64,000 nucleotides of DNA from Corynebacterium occultum. Its GTDB lineage: Bacteria > Actinomycetota > Actinomycetes > Mycobacteriales > Mycobacteriaceae. Made by a program: the position numbers and the translations under genes. Position 1 is the stretch's first letter; each line of letters opens with the position of its first letter. The DNA lies in contig NZ_CP046455.1 in assembly GCF_009734425.1 (NCBI RefSeq), positions 186,001-250,000 on the forward strand, written 5' to 3'. Positions 29,427 to 37,329 of this stretch are shown here, in pieces. Below the pieces are notes generated by a model. That model saw only the letters and a program-made list of their open reading frames with translations. It had not been told where the DNA came from and did not search any database.

Positions 29427-29612
29427 TGACATCCAGTGAGCGGGTCTCGAGGTTAAACGTCACCTGCCCCTGAGACTTAAGCTCTTCGAGCACCACCTCC
29501 AGGGCGCTAGTATCCAGCCCGACCTCGTATCCCACCTCGCGCCACAACGGGCCCACACCGTGAGTGGACCGGTAGAAGCTAATGACCGCTCGGATTGAGG
29601 TTACCCTCGAGT
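29427..29612 (-). pseudogene. 3'-terminal gene remnant next to the IS3-type element
   Basis: On the minus strand an open frame enters from the IS end and reads SSVHYSRVTSIRAVISFYRS, then THGVGPLWREVGYEVGLDTS and ALEVVLEELKSQGQVTFNLE to a stop near 29427. Composition looks genuinely coding, but no start codon exists outside the IS. It looks like the C-terminal end of a gene cut by the insertion. The 5' part is not recognisable on the other side of the element. Family unknown. Confidence 0.45.
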
Positions 29613-29630
29613 AGTGGACGGAGGATTTGA

Positions 29631-30590
29631 TCAGGAAGCAGATATCAGGATAGCAGGACAGCGCTCTTCAAACACCGCAGGGGCGAGATATTTACACCAG
29701 GAATGCCGGCGAATGGTGTTATACCTGGTGCACCAGCGGAAGACGTCCCGGCGGCAGCGCAATTGATTCTCAAAGGTCTTGGAATCCTTCAGGACCTCCC
29801 TCTTGAGTGCGGCGTTGAACGACTCCGCGAGCGCGTTGTCCGCACTGGTTCCAATTGATCCCATCGACTGTCTGATCCCTAGATTTTTGCAGGTGTCCTG
29901 GAATGCATTCGAGGTATAAACACTTCCGTGGTCCGAGTGGAAAATCGCACCCGTAAGGCTCCCTCTCGCTGACCCTTAGCCATGGTCAATGCGTCCTGGA
30001 CCAAGCAGGTCACGCATATGGTCCGCGATCGCGAAGCCGATCAGCCGGCGGGAATAGCAATCAATAACCGTGGCCAGGTACATATTTGACCCATCTGCAA
30101 TCGGCAAATACGTGATATCACCGACATTGACCTGGTTCGGGGCAGGAGCAGTGAATTTCCGGCCCACCAGATCGGGAAATACCGGCTTCTTCTTATCTGA
30201 CTCGGTGGTGGTGACCTTGCGTTTCTTCGTGTAGCCGAATAGTTTCAACGAACGCATGATTCGGGCGACCCGCTTATGATCCACCGGTTCATGACCTGTC
30301 TGGTCCTTGAGTTCGGCCGTGATCCGTTTAGCACCGTAACAGCCACGTTCATCCGTGAACACAGTGGTGATCTGGGCACCGGGGATAGCATCACTGAACA
30401 GGCGTTTTCTCCTGGCGGCAGCACTGTTTTTCCATTTGTAATACGAGGATCGATTCAGCTTGAGAACCTGGCACAACCGCTTAACCGAATGGTTTTTCTG
30501 GGCGTCATCAACGAACCGGAAGCGGATCACCAGTTCGTCTCTTGCCGGGAAAATATTTAGCAGCCTTTCGCAGGATGTCGCGTTCTTCAC
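29631..30590 (-). pseudogene. IS3-family transposase OrfB, frame broken twice
   Basis: An rve-type DDE integrase. The first frame holds the HTH_21-like part (VKRLCQVLKLNRSSYYKWKN) and catalytic-core pieces (NQVNVGDITYLPI, ATVIDCYSRRLIGFAI). Near 29990-30000 it shifts to a frame reading LVQDALTMAKGQ. At about 29960 it shifts again to GSLTGAIFHSDHGSVYTSNA and SADNALAESFNAALKREVL, which runs to the end. Two separate disruptions rule out a single programmed frameshift, so the transposase is inactive. The junction with orfA may use the usual -1 frameshift. Confidence 0.8.
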
Positions 30591-30825
30591 GAAGGAGCGC
30601 GTTTTCCTTTTTTAACTGGCGGTTTTCTTCCGCCACGGACAACTCTGTGGCCGCACTATTTTTACTCGTGGAGGCGTGGGCCCCGTATTTGGTGATCCAG
30701 TTTTTCAAAGTGACTCGGTTGATCCCGAGATCGGTGGCGATCTTCTGGATTGAGGCGCCATCGGAGTTCTCGTACAAGGCGACGGCGTCGCGCTTGAACT
30801 GCTCGGTGTAGGTCTTGCTCGGCAT
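30508..30825 (-). CDS. IS3-family transposase OrfA
   Basis: A 105-residue OrfA with the family helix-turn-helix (YTEQFKRDAVALYENSDGAS, QKIATDLGINRVTLKNWITK) and a C-terminal leucine-zipper-like stretch (ENRQLKKENALLREERDILR). It overlaps orfB by about 80 bases, as expected for expression of a fusion by -1 frameshifting. Intact, but without a functional OrfB partner in this copy. Confidence 0.85.
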   Translation of the reverse strand: MPSKTYTEQFKRDAVALYENSDGASIQKIATDLGINRVTLKNWITKYGAHASTSKNSAATELSVAEENRQLKKENALLREERDILRKAAKYFPGKRRTGDPLPVR

Positions 30826-30885
30826 GGTGGCAGATTACCTTTCAGTCCCAGATTGTTGGGATATCAGCGTCCACCAAACGGGGGT

Positions 30886-31422
30886 CAGGTCCAATGATCC
30901 GGAGTGCACATTGCAGTGATTATCATGTCACTCTGATCTCGATCAGGAGCAGCTTCCGAGGCTGGACACCACCTGTTCCATTTACTGCCTGCCATCGACA
31001 AACAGTCCTGGACTGTCTTGTCTTTGAAGGGCAGTAAATGGCCTGTCTCGGGCCTTTGCCGTACGGGGACCTGTGGGCCTGAGGGGAGCGCGATCCCGCA
31101 GTTATCCCGGATAGGCAACCGGACGTGAGGTCTTTCCGGGATATAACCGGACACGGGCCCATTGATATGTCAGCGCAATGTCGGCCGCTTTTGTCGGATA
31201 GTTAGATCTGTTTCCGGTGGTCACGGTCTGAACAATGATGCCGAATTCAATAAAAGACACACGCCTGTGTCCAGAACCCGATGACCCTCCCCAAAGTGCC
31301 CAGGGAAGCCGTCCTAGCTGATTCAGGATGCTGCTTCTGATTGCTGTATTGCCTTCAATGTGACTATCGCGCAGGCCCTCTTGGGTGATGGGTTAGCTGC
31401 TGAGGTGGGAAAAGAATGTTCA
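30886..31422. other. Non-coding stretch rich in dyad symmetry before the catabolic cluster
   Basis: No convincing gene is visible; the short minus-strand ORFs at 30885-31162 lack ribosome sites and family resemblance. It contains the nested inverted repeat at 30978-31041 and a looser one at about 31099-31145 (TTATCCCGGA against TCCGGGATATAA). Confidence 0.5.
30978..31041. repeat. Nested inverted repeat (two-tier dyad)
   Basis: The outer arms CCATTTACTGCC (30978-30989) and GGCAGTAAATGG (31030-31041) are perfect complements. Inside lies a second dyad of GACAA-A-ACAGTCC around a central T with GGACTGT-C-TTGTC. A 64-nt structure of this kind could be a folded RNA, a recombination site or a relic of a mobile element end. 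No protein gene overlaps it. Confidence 0.6.
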
Positions 31423-31464
31423 TGATACCCATCACGTATTGGATCGCCATCGTGTTTCGTATCA
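31423..31464. promoter_or_regulatory. Symmetric operator candidate upstream of catIJ
   Basis: Two inverted half-sites, TGATAC-N4-CACG (31423-31436) and CGTG-N4-GTATCA (31451-31464), flank a 14-bp centre; all ten specified positions per half-site match. In addition GTGATGG (31385-31391) pairs with CCATCAC (31429-31435). The site lies 33 bp before the catI start, a good position for control by a regulator such as the cluster LysR or GntR protein. Confidence 0.5.
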
Positions 31465-31496
31465 CAATGGGTTTAGATTTAGTGGAAAGGGTCACC

Positions 31497-32420
31497 ATGT
31501 CACAGACAAAAGTAAAGACGTTGCCGGATGCCATCAGGGAGTTTGTCCATGATGGCTCATCTGTCTCTATCGAGGGCTTTACCCACATCATCCCCTATGC
31601 AGCGGCCCATGAGATCATTCGTCAGAAGAAACGTCACTTGACGGTGTACCGGATGACCGCAGATATTGTCGTTGATCAGCTCATCGCCGGTGACTGTGTC
31701 GATTCGCTGACCTCATCCTTTATCGGCAATAGCTCCGTGGGATCCCTACATGAGCTGCGCCGCCGTATCGAGGGGAGGGGGCGGGCACCTCTTGAGTACC
31801 ACGAGTACAGCCATGGGGGCATGATTGCCCGTTATCTGGCTGGTGCCTCTGGCCTTCCCTTTTACCCCGTTCTTTCCTACGCGGGTTCAGATCTTCCCAA
31901 GGTCAATGAAGATATCCGGGTAATGGAATCGCCTTATGACGGGCAGAAGGTCTACGTCGTGCCACCGATCAACGCCGACGTGGCGATCCTTCATGCGCAG
32001 CGAGCTGATACAAAAGGCAACGTTCAGATCTGGGGCCTGACCGGCATCCAACAGGAGGTGGCCTACTCCGCGAACAAGGTGATTGTCACTGTCGAGGAGC
32101 TGGTTGAGGATGATGTCATCACATCAGACCCCAACCGCACCCTGCTGCCCAGTCACGTCGTGGACGCAGTCGTCGAAGTGCCGAAGGGGGCGCATCCCTC
32201 GTTTGTCCAGGGTTATTACGACCGGGACGGTGACTTCTACCGCCAATGGAACGACATCAGTAAGGATCCGGAGACCCTGGAGAAGTGGCTCCAGGAGTGG
32301 GTTCACGAACTCGGTGGCCACCAAGATTATGTGGATAAGCAGGGCCGCGAATTTTGGGGCCAATTGGAATCCCCGTACGTTCCTTCACTCCCCGTCAACT
32401 ATGGAAGCAGGCGAGCGTGA
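31497..32420 (+). CDS. catI: 3-Oxoadipate CoA-transferase subunit A (CatI-type)
   Basis: A 307-residue alpha subunit of a family I CoA-transferase resembling Pseudomonas CatI and glutaconate CoA-transferase A. Recognisable segments include SVSIEGFTHIIPYAAAHEII, AGASGLPFYPVLSYAGSDLP and ADTKGNVQIWG, also KGAHPSFVQGYYDRDGDFY. It should transfer CoA from succinyl-CoA to a 3-oxoadipate-type acid together with subunit B. ATG 31497 has GGAAAGG a few bases upstream; in-frame ATGs further up lie in the operator. It overlaps catJ by four bases. Methyl-substituted 3-oxoadipate is a possible substrate given the downstream genes. Confidence 0.82.
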   Translation: MSQTKVKTLPDAIREFVHDGSSVSIEGFTHIIPYAAAHEIIRQKKRHLTVYRMTADIVVDQLIAGDCVDSLTSSFIGNSSVGSLHELRRRIEGRGRAPLEYHEYSHGGMIARYLAGASGLPFYPVLSYAGSDLPKVNEDIRVMESPYDGQKVYVVPPINADVAILHAQRADTKGNVQIWGLTGIQQEVAYSANKVIVTVEELVEDDVITSDPNRTLLPSHVVDAVVEVPKGAHPSFVQGYYDRDGDFYRQWNDISKDPETLEKWLQEWVHELGGHQDYVDKQGREFWGQLESPYVPSLPVNYGSRRA

Positions 32421-33196
32421 CTCAGTCGATTAAAGTGTCCGAAGCAACATCGTCGGAACTGTTGGCGGTGGTTGCCTCACGAGAGCTTGCCGCTACCCGC
32501 ACGGTCTTTGCCGGCATCGGCCTACCGACTTTGGCGACATCTCTGGCGCACCTCACCTGCGCCCCTGATATCGAAATTATCTATGAATCCGGGGTGTGCG
32601 GGGCTCACCCCGCCAGCCTTCCAGAGACCGTCGCTGACTCCGTACTCATCACCGGTGCCGAAGCGGTGCTTGATATGACCGCGCTTTTTAATTATGTGCT
32701 GCAGCGTGGGCATATCGATGTCGGTTTCCTCGGCGCCGCGCAGATCGATAAATGGGGCAACCTCAACAGCTCCGTCATCGGAGACTGGGAAAATCCAAAA
32801 GTTCGCCTCCCAGGGTCGGGAGGTGCTGCTGAAGTGATGGCCAACTCCAAGGAGGTCTACGTGGTGATGCGTCGCCACGAAGCACGTTCCCTGGTTGAGG
32901 AACTCGACTTCTGCACCTCGCCCGGGCCAGACAGGGCCCTGGCCGCCGGCTTTAAACCTCGCGGACTCGGCGTCACCAAAGTCATCACCGAGTTGGGTGT
33001 CTTGAGTCGCTCAAACGTCGGTGAAGAGCTTGTACTCACTGCAGTCCACCCCGGGGTCGACCCAGCCGACGTCGTGGCCGCCACGGGATGGGATCTGAAG
33101 GTCAGTGACACTCTGACGACGGTTCCAGCCCCCACAGATACCGAAGTTCACCTGCTTCGAAATGAGATCGACCCCACCAAGGTGTACCTGAGATAG
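32417..33196 (+). CDS. catJ: 3-Oxoadipate CoA-transferase subunit B (CatJ-type)
   Basis: A 259-residue beta subunit partnering catI. The GIGLP loop lies near residue 33, and the catalytic glutamate is Glu57 in IIYESGVCGA, as in family I CoA-transferases. Typical CatJ segments include HIDVGFLGAAQIDKWGNLNS and KVRLPGSGGAAE. The C-terminal AVHPGVDPADVVAATGWDLK is also family-like. The start is GTG 32417 (GTGA overlap with catI), so the two subunits are translationally coupled. It is followed 44 nt later by pcaD. Confidence 0.82.
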   Translation: MTQSIKVSEATSSELLAVVASRELAATRTVFAGIGLPTLATSLAHLTCAPDIEIIYESGVCGAHPASLPETVADSVLITGAEAVLDMTALFNYVLQRGHIDVGFLGAAQIDKWGNLNSSVIGDWENPKVRLPGSGGAAEVMANSKEVYVVMRRHEARSLVEELDFCTSPGPDRALAAGFKPRGLGVTKVITELGVLSRSNVGEELVLTAVHPGVDPADVVAATGWDLKVSDTLTTVPAPTDTEVHLLRNEIDPTKVYLR

Positions 33197-33240
33197 TCCT
33201 CTCCCTCATGTTCGACCACCATCATCAGAAAGGCTTCATC

Positions 33241-34029
33241 ATGCTGCATCACATCGTTTCCGGTAACCAGAATGGCCCCGCCGTGTTCATGGGTAGCTCG
33301 CTGGGCACTACCTCCGCCATGTGGAACAATCAGCTGCCCTACCTGGAAGAAGACTTCCAGGTCATCCGTTTCGATTCACCGGGCCACGGAAAATCTCTCG
33401 AGGGAATTCAGGAGAAGGCCTCGGGTGAATCTTCTGACGCGACCGTGAAGAACTTTGCGGCCCAGGTCCTCGAGCTCGCCGATCACCTCGGCATCGACAC
33501 CTTTTCCTACGTCGGTCTCTCTCTTGGCGGAGCTATCGGTCAGCAGTTGGCCCTGGATGCTCCCCAAAGAATCGAGAAGCTCGTTCTCACTTGTACCGCG
33601 GCTAAGTTTGGACAACCGGAAATCTGGCAGGATCGGGCCAGAAATGTGCGGGAAAACGGAATGGAATGGCTGCGGGAGCCGAGCGCCGGTAAGTGGTTCA
33701 CCGAAAATTATGCGGACGGCAATGCAGGTGCCCAGAAGCTATTGGATGACCTGGTGGCACTAAATCCGCACGGTTACTCCGCCGCCTGCGACGCCGTCGC
33801 CCGATTCGATGTCACCGATCAGCTGCATGAGATCCCCACCCCGACTCTGGTTATCGCTGGCTCCGAGGATGTTTCGACCCCGCCCGCTGTCGTTGAGGTG
33901 ATTGCGAAGGGGATCCCTGGCGCCGAATACCACGTCGTGGAAGGCGCCGCACACGTGGGAAATATTGAGGCACCGGAGGAATTCGGGCGACTCATCGGGA
34001 ACTTCCTCCGGACAGACGTGAGCAAATAA
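33241..34029 (+). CDS. pcaD: 3-Oxoadipate enol-lactonase
   Basis: A 262-residue alpha/beta hydrolase of the PcaD type, opening (methyl)-3-oxoadipate enol-lactone to the open-chain 3-oxoadipate. Near the N-terminus are MGSSLGTTSAMWNNQLPYLE and FDSPGHGKS. The nucleophile Ser94 lies in GLSLGG, the catalytic Asp is probably in AGSEDVSTPP, and the His is in GAAHVGNIE. ATG 33241 is preceded by AGAAAGG, whereas the in-frame ATG 33208 has no site. Third gene of the catIJ operon. Sequence cannot distinguish plain from methylated enol-lactones. Confidence 0.85.
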   Translation: MLHHIVSGNQNGPAVFMGSSLGTTSAMWNNQLPYLEEDFQVIRFDSPGHGKSLEGIQEKASGESSDATVKNFAAQVLELADHLGIDTFSYVGLSLGGAIGQQLALDAPQRIEKLVLTCTAAKFGQPEIWQDRARNVRENGMEWLREPSAGKWFTENYADGNAGAQKLLDDLVALNPHGYSAACDAVARFDVTDQLHEIPTPTLVIAGSEDVSTPPAVVEVIAKGIPGAEYHVVEGAAHVGNIEAPEEFGRLIGNFLRTDVSK

Positions 34030-34056
34030 CGTCGCGGTTAACACCAATTTTCTTAT

Positions 34057-34099
34057 TGACCCACTTTTCTTCGACAGCGTGTCGAAGAAAAGTGGGTCA
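34057..34099. terminator. 20-bp perfect hairpin after pcaD
   Basis: TGACCCACTTTTCTTCGACA (34057-34076), a GCG loop and its exact complement (34080-34099) form an unusually long perfect stem 28 nt after the pcaD stop. It probably ends the catIJ-pcaD transcript, though the following bases are not U-rich, so another function is possible. Confidence 0.6.
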
Positions 34100-34215
34100 G
34101 TGTGTCTGTTGCAGGTTTCCCTGTCCAGGCCCGGATTTTTGGTCGCTGCGTGGGGTATCAGCCCATTTCTTTAACGGTATTGGATCCGCGACGCGTCTCT
34201 TGATTGAGTAGTAGG

Positions 34216-34234
34216 TGATGTAAGGCACATCACG
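34216..34234. promoter_or_regulatory. Operator candidate upstream of the MHS transporter
   Basis: GTGATGT-AAGGC-ACATCAC is a perfect 7-bp inverted repeat with a 5-nt spacer. The same GTGATG half-site occurs in the inverted pair before catI, suggesting one regulator for both operons. A second dyad (CATGGCTC ... GAGCCATG, about 34261-34287) follows it. Confidence 0.5.
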
Positions 34235-34345
34235 TTCAATGGAAAATTAAATATGCATCACATGGCTCTGTTATGTATCGAGCCATGATCCATTAATTAA
34301 CTTTCCGTCCACCAATCTGGGGGCGGCTCCTCCTGGGAGGTTCAC

Positions 34346-35683
34346 ATGCAGACAGTCACAGAAGCCCAACAGCTACGGGAAACCCGACGCAAGGCGATCA
34401 TGGCCGGGGGAATCGGCAACTTCGTGGAATGGTTCGACTTTGCGCTTTACGCACAGTTTGCCACCATCATCGGCCTCCATTTTTTCCCTTCAGAGGACCC
34501 CACAGCCCGGCTCCTGGCAACATTTGCGATTTTCGCGGTGGGATTCCTAGCCCGTCCCATCGGCGGTTTGATCTTCGGCCAACTGGGAGACCGCAAGGGA
34601 CGCAAGATTGCTTTGTCCTGGGCGGTCATCTTGATGAGTTTCGCTACCGTAGCCATCGGCCTCACCCCGAGCTTTGCGACCATCGGGGTAATGGCCCCGG
34701 TGCTGCTACTGCTGTGGCGTATCTGCCAGGGACTGTCTGCCGGCGGCGAATATGCAGGCGCCAGTAGCTTCGTGGTGGAACATGCACCCGTTGGAAAGCG
34801 TGCGTTGTTCGCCAGTATCAATCCGGTGGCAACTGCCCTCGGCACCATCGGTGGTGCCCTGGTTGGCCTGATCGTCACGGTGTCCGTTCCGGAGGCCGTC
34901 TTAATCGAGTGGGCATGGCGCATCCCCTTCATCGTGGCGGGACCACTCGGGCTCATCGGCCTCTACCTTCGATCCAAGGTCGAGGAGACTCCGGAATTCA
35001 GCGCGATCCTCGAGGTTGAAGAAGGCCAGAAGCAGCATGCCCCGGTCATCGAGGCATTCCGGACGACGAAGTCCCGCATGTTCATTCTCTTCGGCTGGGC
35101 TGCGCTCAACGCCGTCTCCTTCTACCTGTTGACCAGCTACATGGTCTCCTACATGACCCAGCGAGTGGGATTCGCCCAGTCGGAAGCGCTCTGGATCTAC
35201 ATCATTGGACTCGCGGCCTTCGCGGTGGCATGCCCCTTCGTCGGCATTCTGATCGACCGCTTTGGTCCGCCGAGGATCGCGGCTACGTCAGCTGTTGTTC
35301 TTGCCGTGGTGGTCATCCCCGCCTTCGGGATGATGGAGAGCGGCATGATTGTCTCAGCAATTTTCGGTCTTTCACTCTACGGAATCGTGGTGGCGGGAAT
35401 CGCCACCCTCACCCCGCTTTTGATGGTCGACCTCTTCCCCGTACATATCCGCTACACCGCCAGCGCTGTGTCGTACAACCTTGCTTACGCCGCCTTCGGC
35501 GGTACCGCCCCGTACCTGGCTGTCTGGATGGTCTCCCGCACCGATATCGGTGAAATGCCGGGTTACTACCTGATCGGTCTATCGATGCTCGGGCTCATCG
35601 TCGCCTTGGTCGGGCTCTCCCGGTTGTACAAGGGCAATAAGGTCCGCGACCTGGAAATCGCCAAGGTCATGGCCACGGTCTAA
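34346..35683 (+). CDS. MHS-family MFS transporter (aromatic/dicarboxylic acid:H+ symporter type)
   Basis: A 445-residue MFS protein of the metabolite:H+ symporter (MHS) family, related to shikimate and alpha-ketoglutarate permeases. Twelve helices are evident. The N-terminal GGIGNFVEWFDFALYAQFAT and the loop 2-3 motif GQLGDRKGRKIAL are diagnostic, and RICQGLSAGGEYAGASSFVV belongs to TM4. GGGAGG lies 5 nt before the ATG. It begins an operon with the thiolase and muconolactone isomerase genes, so it very probably imports the starting compound of this pathway, such as a muconolactone or related acid. Confidence 0.85.
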   Translation: MQTVTEAQQLRETRRKAIMAGGIGNFVEWFDFALYAQFATIIGLHFFPSEDPTARLLATFAIFAVGFLARPIGGLIFGQLGDRKGRKIALSWAVILMSFATVAIGLTPSFATIGVMAPVLLLLWRICQGLSAGGEYAGASSFVVEHAPVGKRALFASINPVATALGTIGGALVGLIVTVSVPEAVLIEWAWRIPFIVAGPLGLIGLYLRSKVEETPEFSAILEVEEGQKQHAPVIEAFRTTKSRMFILFGWAALNAVSFYLLTSYMVSYMTQRVGFAQSEALWIYIIGLAAFAVACPFVGILIDRFGPPRIAATSAVVLAVVVIPAFGMMESGMIVSAIFGLSLYGIVVAGIATLTPLLMVDLFPVHIRYTASAVSYNLAYAAFGGTAPYLAVWMVSRTDIGEMPGYYLIGLSMLGLIVALVGLSRLYKGNKVRDLEIAKVMATV

Positions 35684-35710
35684 CCCTTCTACCGGAATGG
35701 AATATCTACG

Positions 35711-36925
35711 ATGCGTGAAGTAGTCATCTGTGACTCAGTCAGAACCCCAATCGGAAAGTTCGGTGGCAGCCTCCGAGACATCTCGGCGTTGGATCTAGGG
35801 GTGATCACGGCGAAAGCACTCGTCCAGCGCAACAACTTCTCTCCTGAGGAGATCGACGAGGTGATCCTCGGACAGGGATACAACTCAATGGATGCCCCGT
35901 GTATTGGCCGGGCTGTCGCCCAAGACGCCGGCTTCCCAGACTCGGTAACCGGAATGCAGGTGGATCGACGATGTGGGTCGGGCATACAGGCGGTCATAGA
36001 TGCGGCAATGCAGATCCAGACCGGAGTTGCCGATCTCATCCTCGCCGGTGGCACGGAATCAATGAGCGCGGCATCTTTTTACACCACCACCGCGCGGTGG
36101 GGCGCGAACCGCCAAGGCTTGGATTTCAAAGACTCCCTCGTGCACGGTCGCATCCATGCTGGTGGTGTCACAAAACCCATCCCTGGCGGGATGATCGAGA
36201 CCGCCGAGAACCTTCGCCGGGAGTTTGGCATCAGTCGAGAGGACCAGGATGAATTAGCGGTCCGTAGCCATCGTCGCGCCGCAGCTGCGGTAGACGCAGG
36301 AAAGTTCGATGATGAAATTGTGCCTGTTCCGGTGAAACAGGGGAAGCAGACCATCATGTTCGATAAAGATGAACATCTCCGTCCTGATGCGTCAGTAGAC
36401 TCCCTGGCCAAGTTGAAACCTATGCGTGGATCCCAGGATCCTGACGCTACAGTGACCGCCGGCAATTCATCCGGACAGAATGACGCCGCCGCCATGGTCA
36501 TCGTCACGACCCCGGAGAAGGCTCATGAACTGGGTCTCACCCCGCGGGTGAGGCTGGTGTCCTGGGCACTGGCCGGGCTGCAGGGACACCGCATGGGGTT
36601 AGGACCGGTGGAGTCGTCCAGGAAGGCCCTTGCGCGTGCTGGCCTGGAGCTGAAGGACATGGATCTCATTGAGCTCAATGAGGCGTTTGCCGCCCAGGTA
36701 CTGGCATGTACTCGCAGTCTGGGGCTCGGCGACGACGACCATGACCGAATCAATGTCAACGGGTCAGGCATTTCCCTGGGACATCCGGTCGGTGCCACCG
36801 GTGCCAGGATACTCGCGAATCTCAGCCGAGAAATGCAACGCAGGGATGCCCGATACGGCTTGGAAACCATGTGCATCGGCGGTGGCCAGGGGATCGCCGT
36901 GGTCTTTGAAAACTTCGCTGGATAA
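35711..36925 (+). CDS. 3-Oxoadipyl-CoA thiolase-type acetyl-CoA acyltransferase
   Basis: A 404-residue thiolase. Nucleophile Cys88 lies in MQVDRRCGSGIQAV. The second-half motifs NEAFAAQVLA, NGSGISLGHPVGATGAR (catalytic His) and CIGGGQGIAVVFE (second Cys) are intact. The DRR before CGSG differs from the common NxxCGSG. In context it should thiolyse 3-oxoadipyl-CoA, or its 4-methyl homologue, to acetyl-CoA plus succinyl- or methylsuccinyl-CoA. Start ATG 35711, with only a weak GGA upstream. It follows the transporter by 27 nt. Confidence 0.83.
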   Translation: MREVVICDSVRTPIGKFGGSLRDISALDLGVITAKALVQRNNFSPEEIDEVILGQGYNSMDAPCIGRAVAQDAGFPDSVTGMQVDRRCGSGIQAVIDAAMQIQTGVADLILAGGTESMSAASFYTTTARWGANRQGLDFKDSLVHGRIHAGGVTKPIPGGMIETAENLRREFGISREDQDELAVRSHRRAAAAVDAGKFDDEIVPVPVKQGKQTIMFDKDEHLRPDASVDSLAKLKPMRGSQDPDATVTAGNSSGQNDAAAMVIVTTPEKAHELGLTPRVRLVSWALAGLQGHRMGLGPVESSRKALARAGLELKDMDLIELNEAFAAQVLACTRSLGLGDDDHDRINVNGSGISLGHPVGATGARILANLSREMQRRDARYGLETMCIGGGQGIAVVFENFAG

Positions 36926-37008
36926 CGGCGACGAGAAATAACTGCAAGTTGATTCCCGGGGTGTGCCCGGTGGTCATTTCACATTGAGATGTAGAAAGAG
37001 GAAGAAAC

Positions 37009-37314
37009 ATGTTTTTCATGGTGCAGATGTACGTTAACCGTCCGGAGTCCCTTGATGATCAGCAGTGGAATGAGCTGCGTAGCCGAGAGATGGAATACGG
37101 GCAGTCGCTGATGAAGAAGGGCACCTTCCGCCACATCTGGCGAGTGGTGGGGGATGTGTCGAATGTCAGCATCTTCGAAGTGGATTCCAATGAGGAGCTC
37201 CATGAGCTGCTGTCGAATCTGCCGCTGTTTCCGTACATGGATGTCAAGGTCACTGCGTTGGCCAACCACCCCTCCGGTCTGCCGGAAATGTACGACTACG
37301 CCCAACGCGGTTAA
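37009..37314 (+). CDS. catC: Muconolactone delta-isomerase
   Basis: A 101-residue CatC-type isomerase, complete in length. The family core is unmistakable: HIWRVVGDVSNVSIFEVDSN, then EELHELLSNLPLFPYMDVKV and the C-terminal ANHPSGLPE. It converts muconolactone to 3-oxoadipate enol-lactone and normally forms a decamer. AGAGGAAG precedes ATG 37009. It is the last gene of the transporter-thiolase operon and is followed by a strong terminator. Isomerases of methylmuconolactones are homologous, so the true substrate may carry a methyl group. Confidence 0.92.
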   Translation: MFFMVQMYVNRPESLDDQQWNELRSREMEYGQSLMKKGTFRHIWRVVGDVSNVSIFEVDSNEELHELLSNLPLFPYMDVKVTALANHPSGLPEMYDYAQRG

Positions 37315-37329
37315 ACCCACCCCGCCCCT

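Larger units (their letters stand above)
29613..30885 (-). mobile_element. IS3-family insertion sequence, inactivated (ends approximate)
   Basis: A 1.27-kb element with the orfA/orfB organisation of the IS3 family on the minus strand. The terminal sequences share only a short match (GTGGACG in both ends, read inwards), so the boundaries are approximate and no target duplication was identified. orfA is intact and orfB has at least two frame breaks. Confidence 0.72.

Noticed and set aside
30885..31162. Two short minus-strand ORFs across the nested inverted repeat
   Set aside because: They read through strong dyad structures, have no starts with ribosome sites and show no family resemblance.
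26675..31422. tRNA gene or attachment-site repeats at the accessory segment
   Set aside because: I looked for a cloverleaf and for direct repeats at the edges and saw none; the segment may have arrived by IS activity or homologous exchange rather than integrase action.
37009..37314. Reading the 101-residue isomerase as a 4-methylmuconolactone methylisomerase
   Set aside because: The sequence follows the classical CatC pattern closely, so I call it a muconolactone isomerase and leave methylated substrates as an inference.
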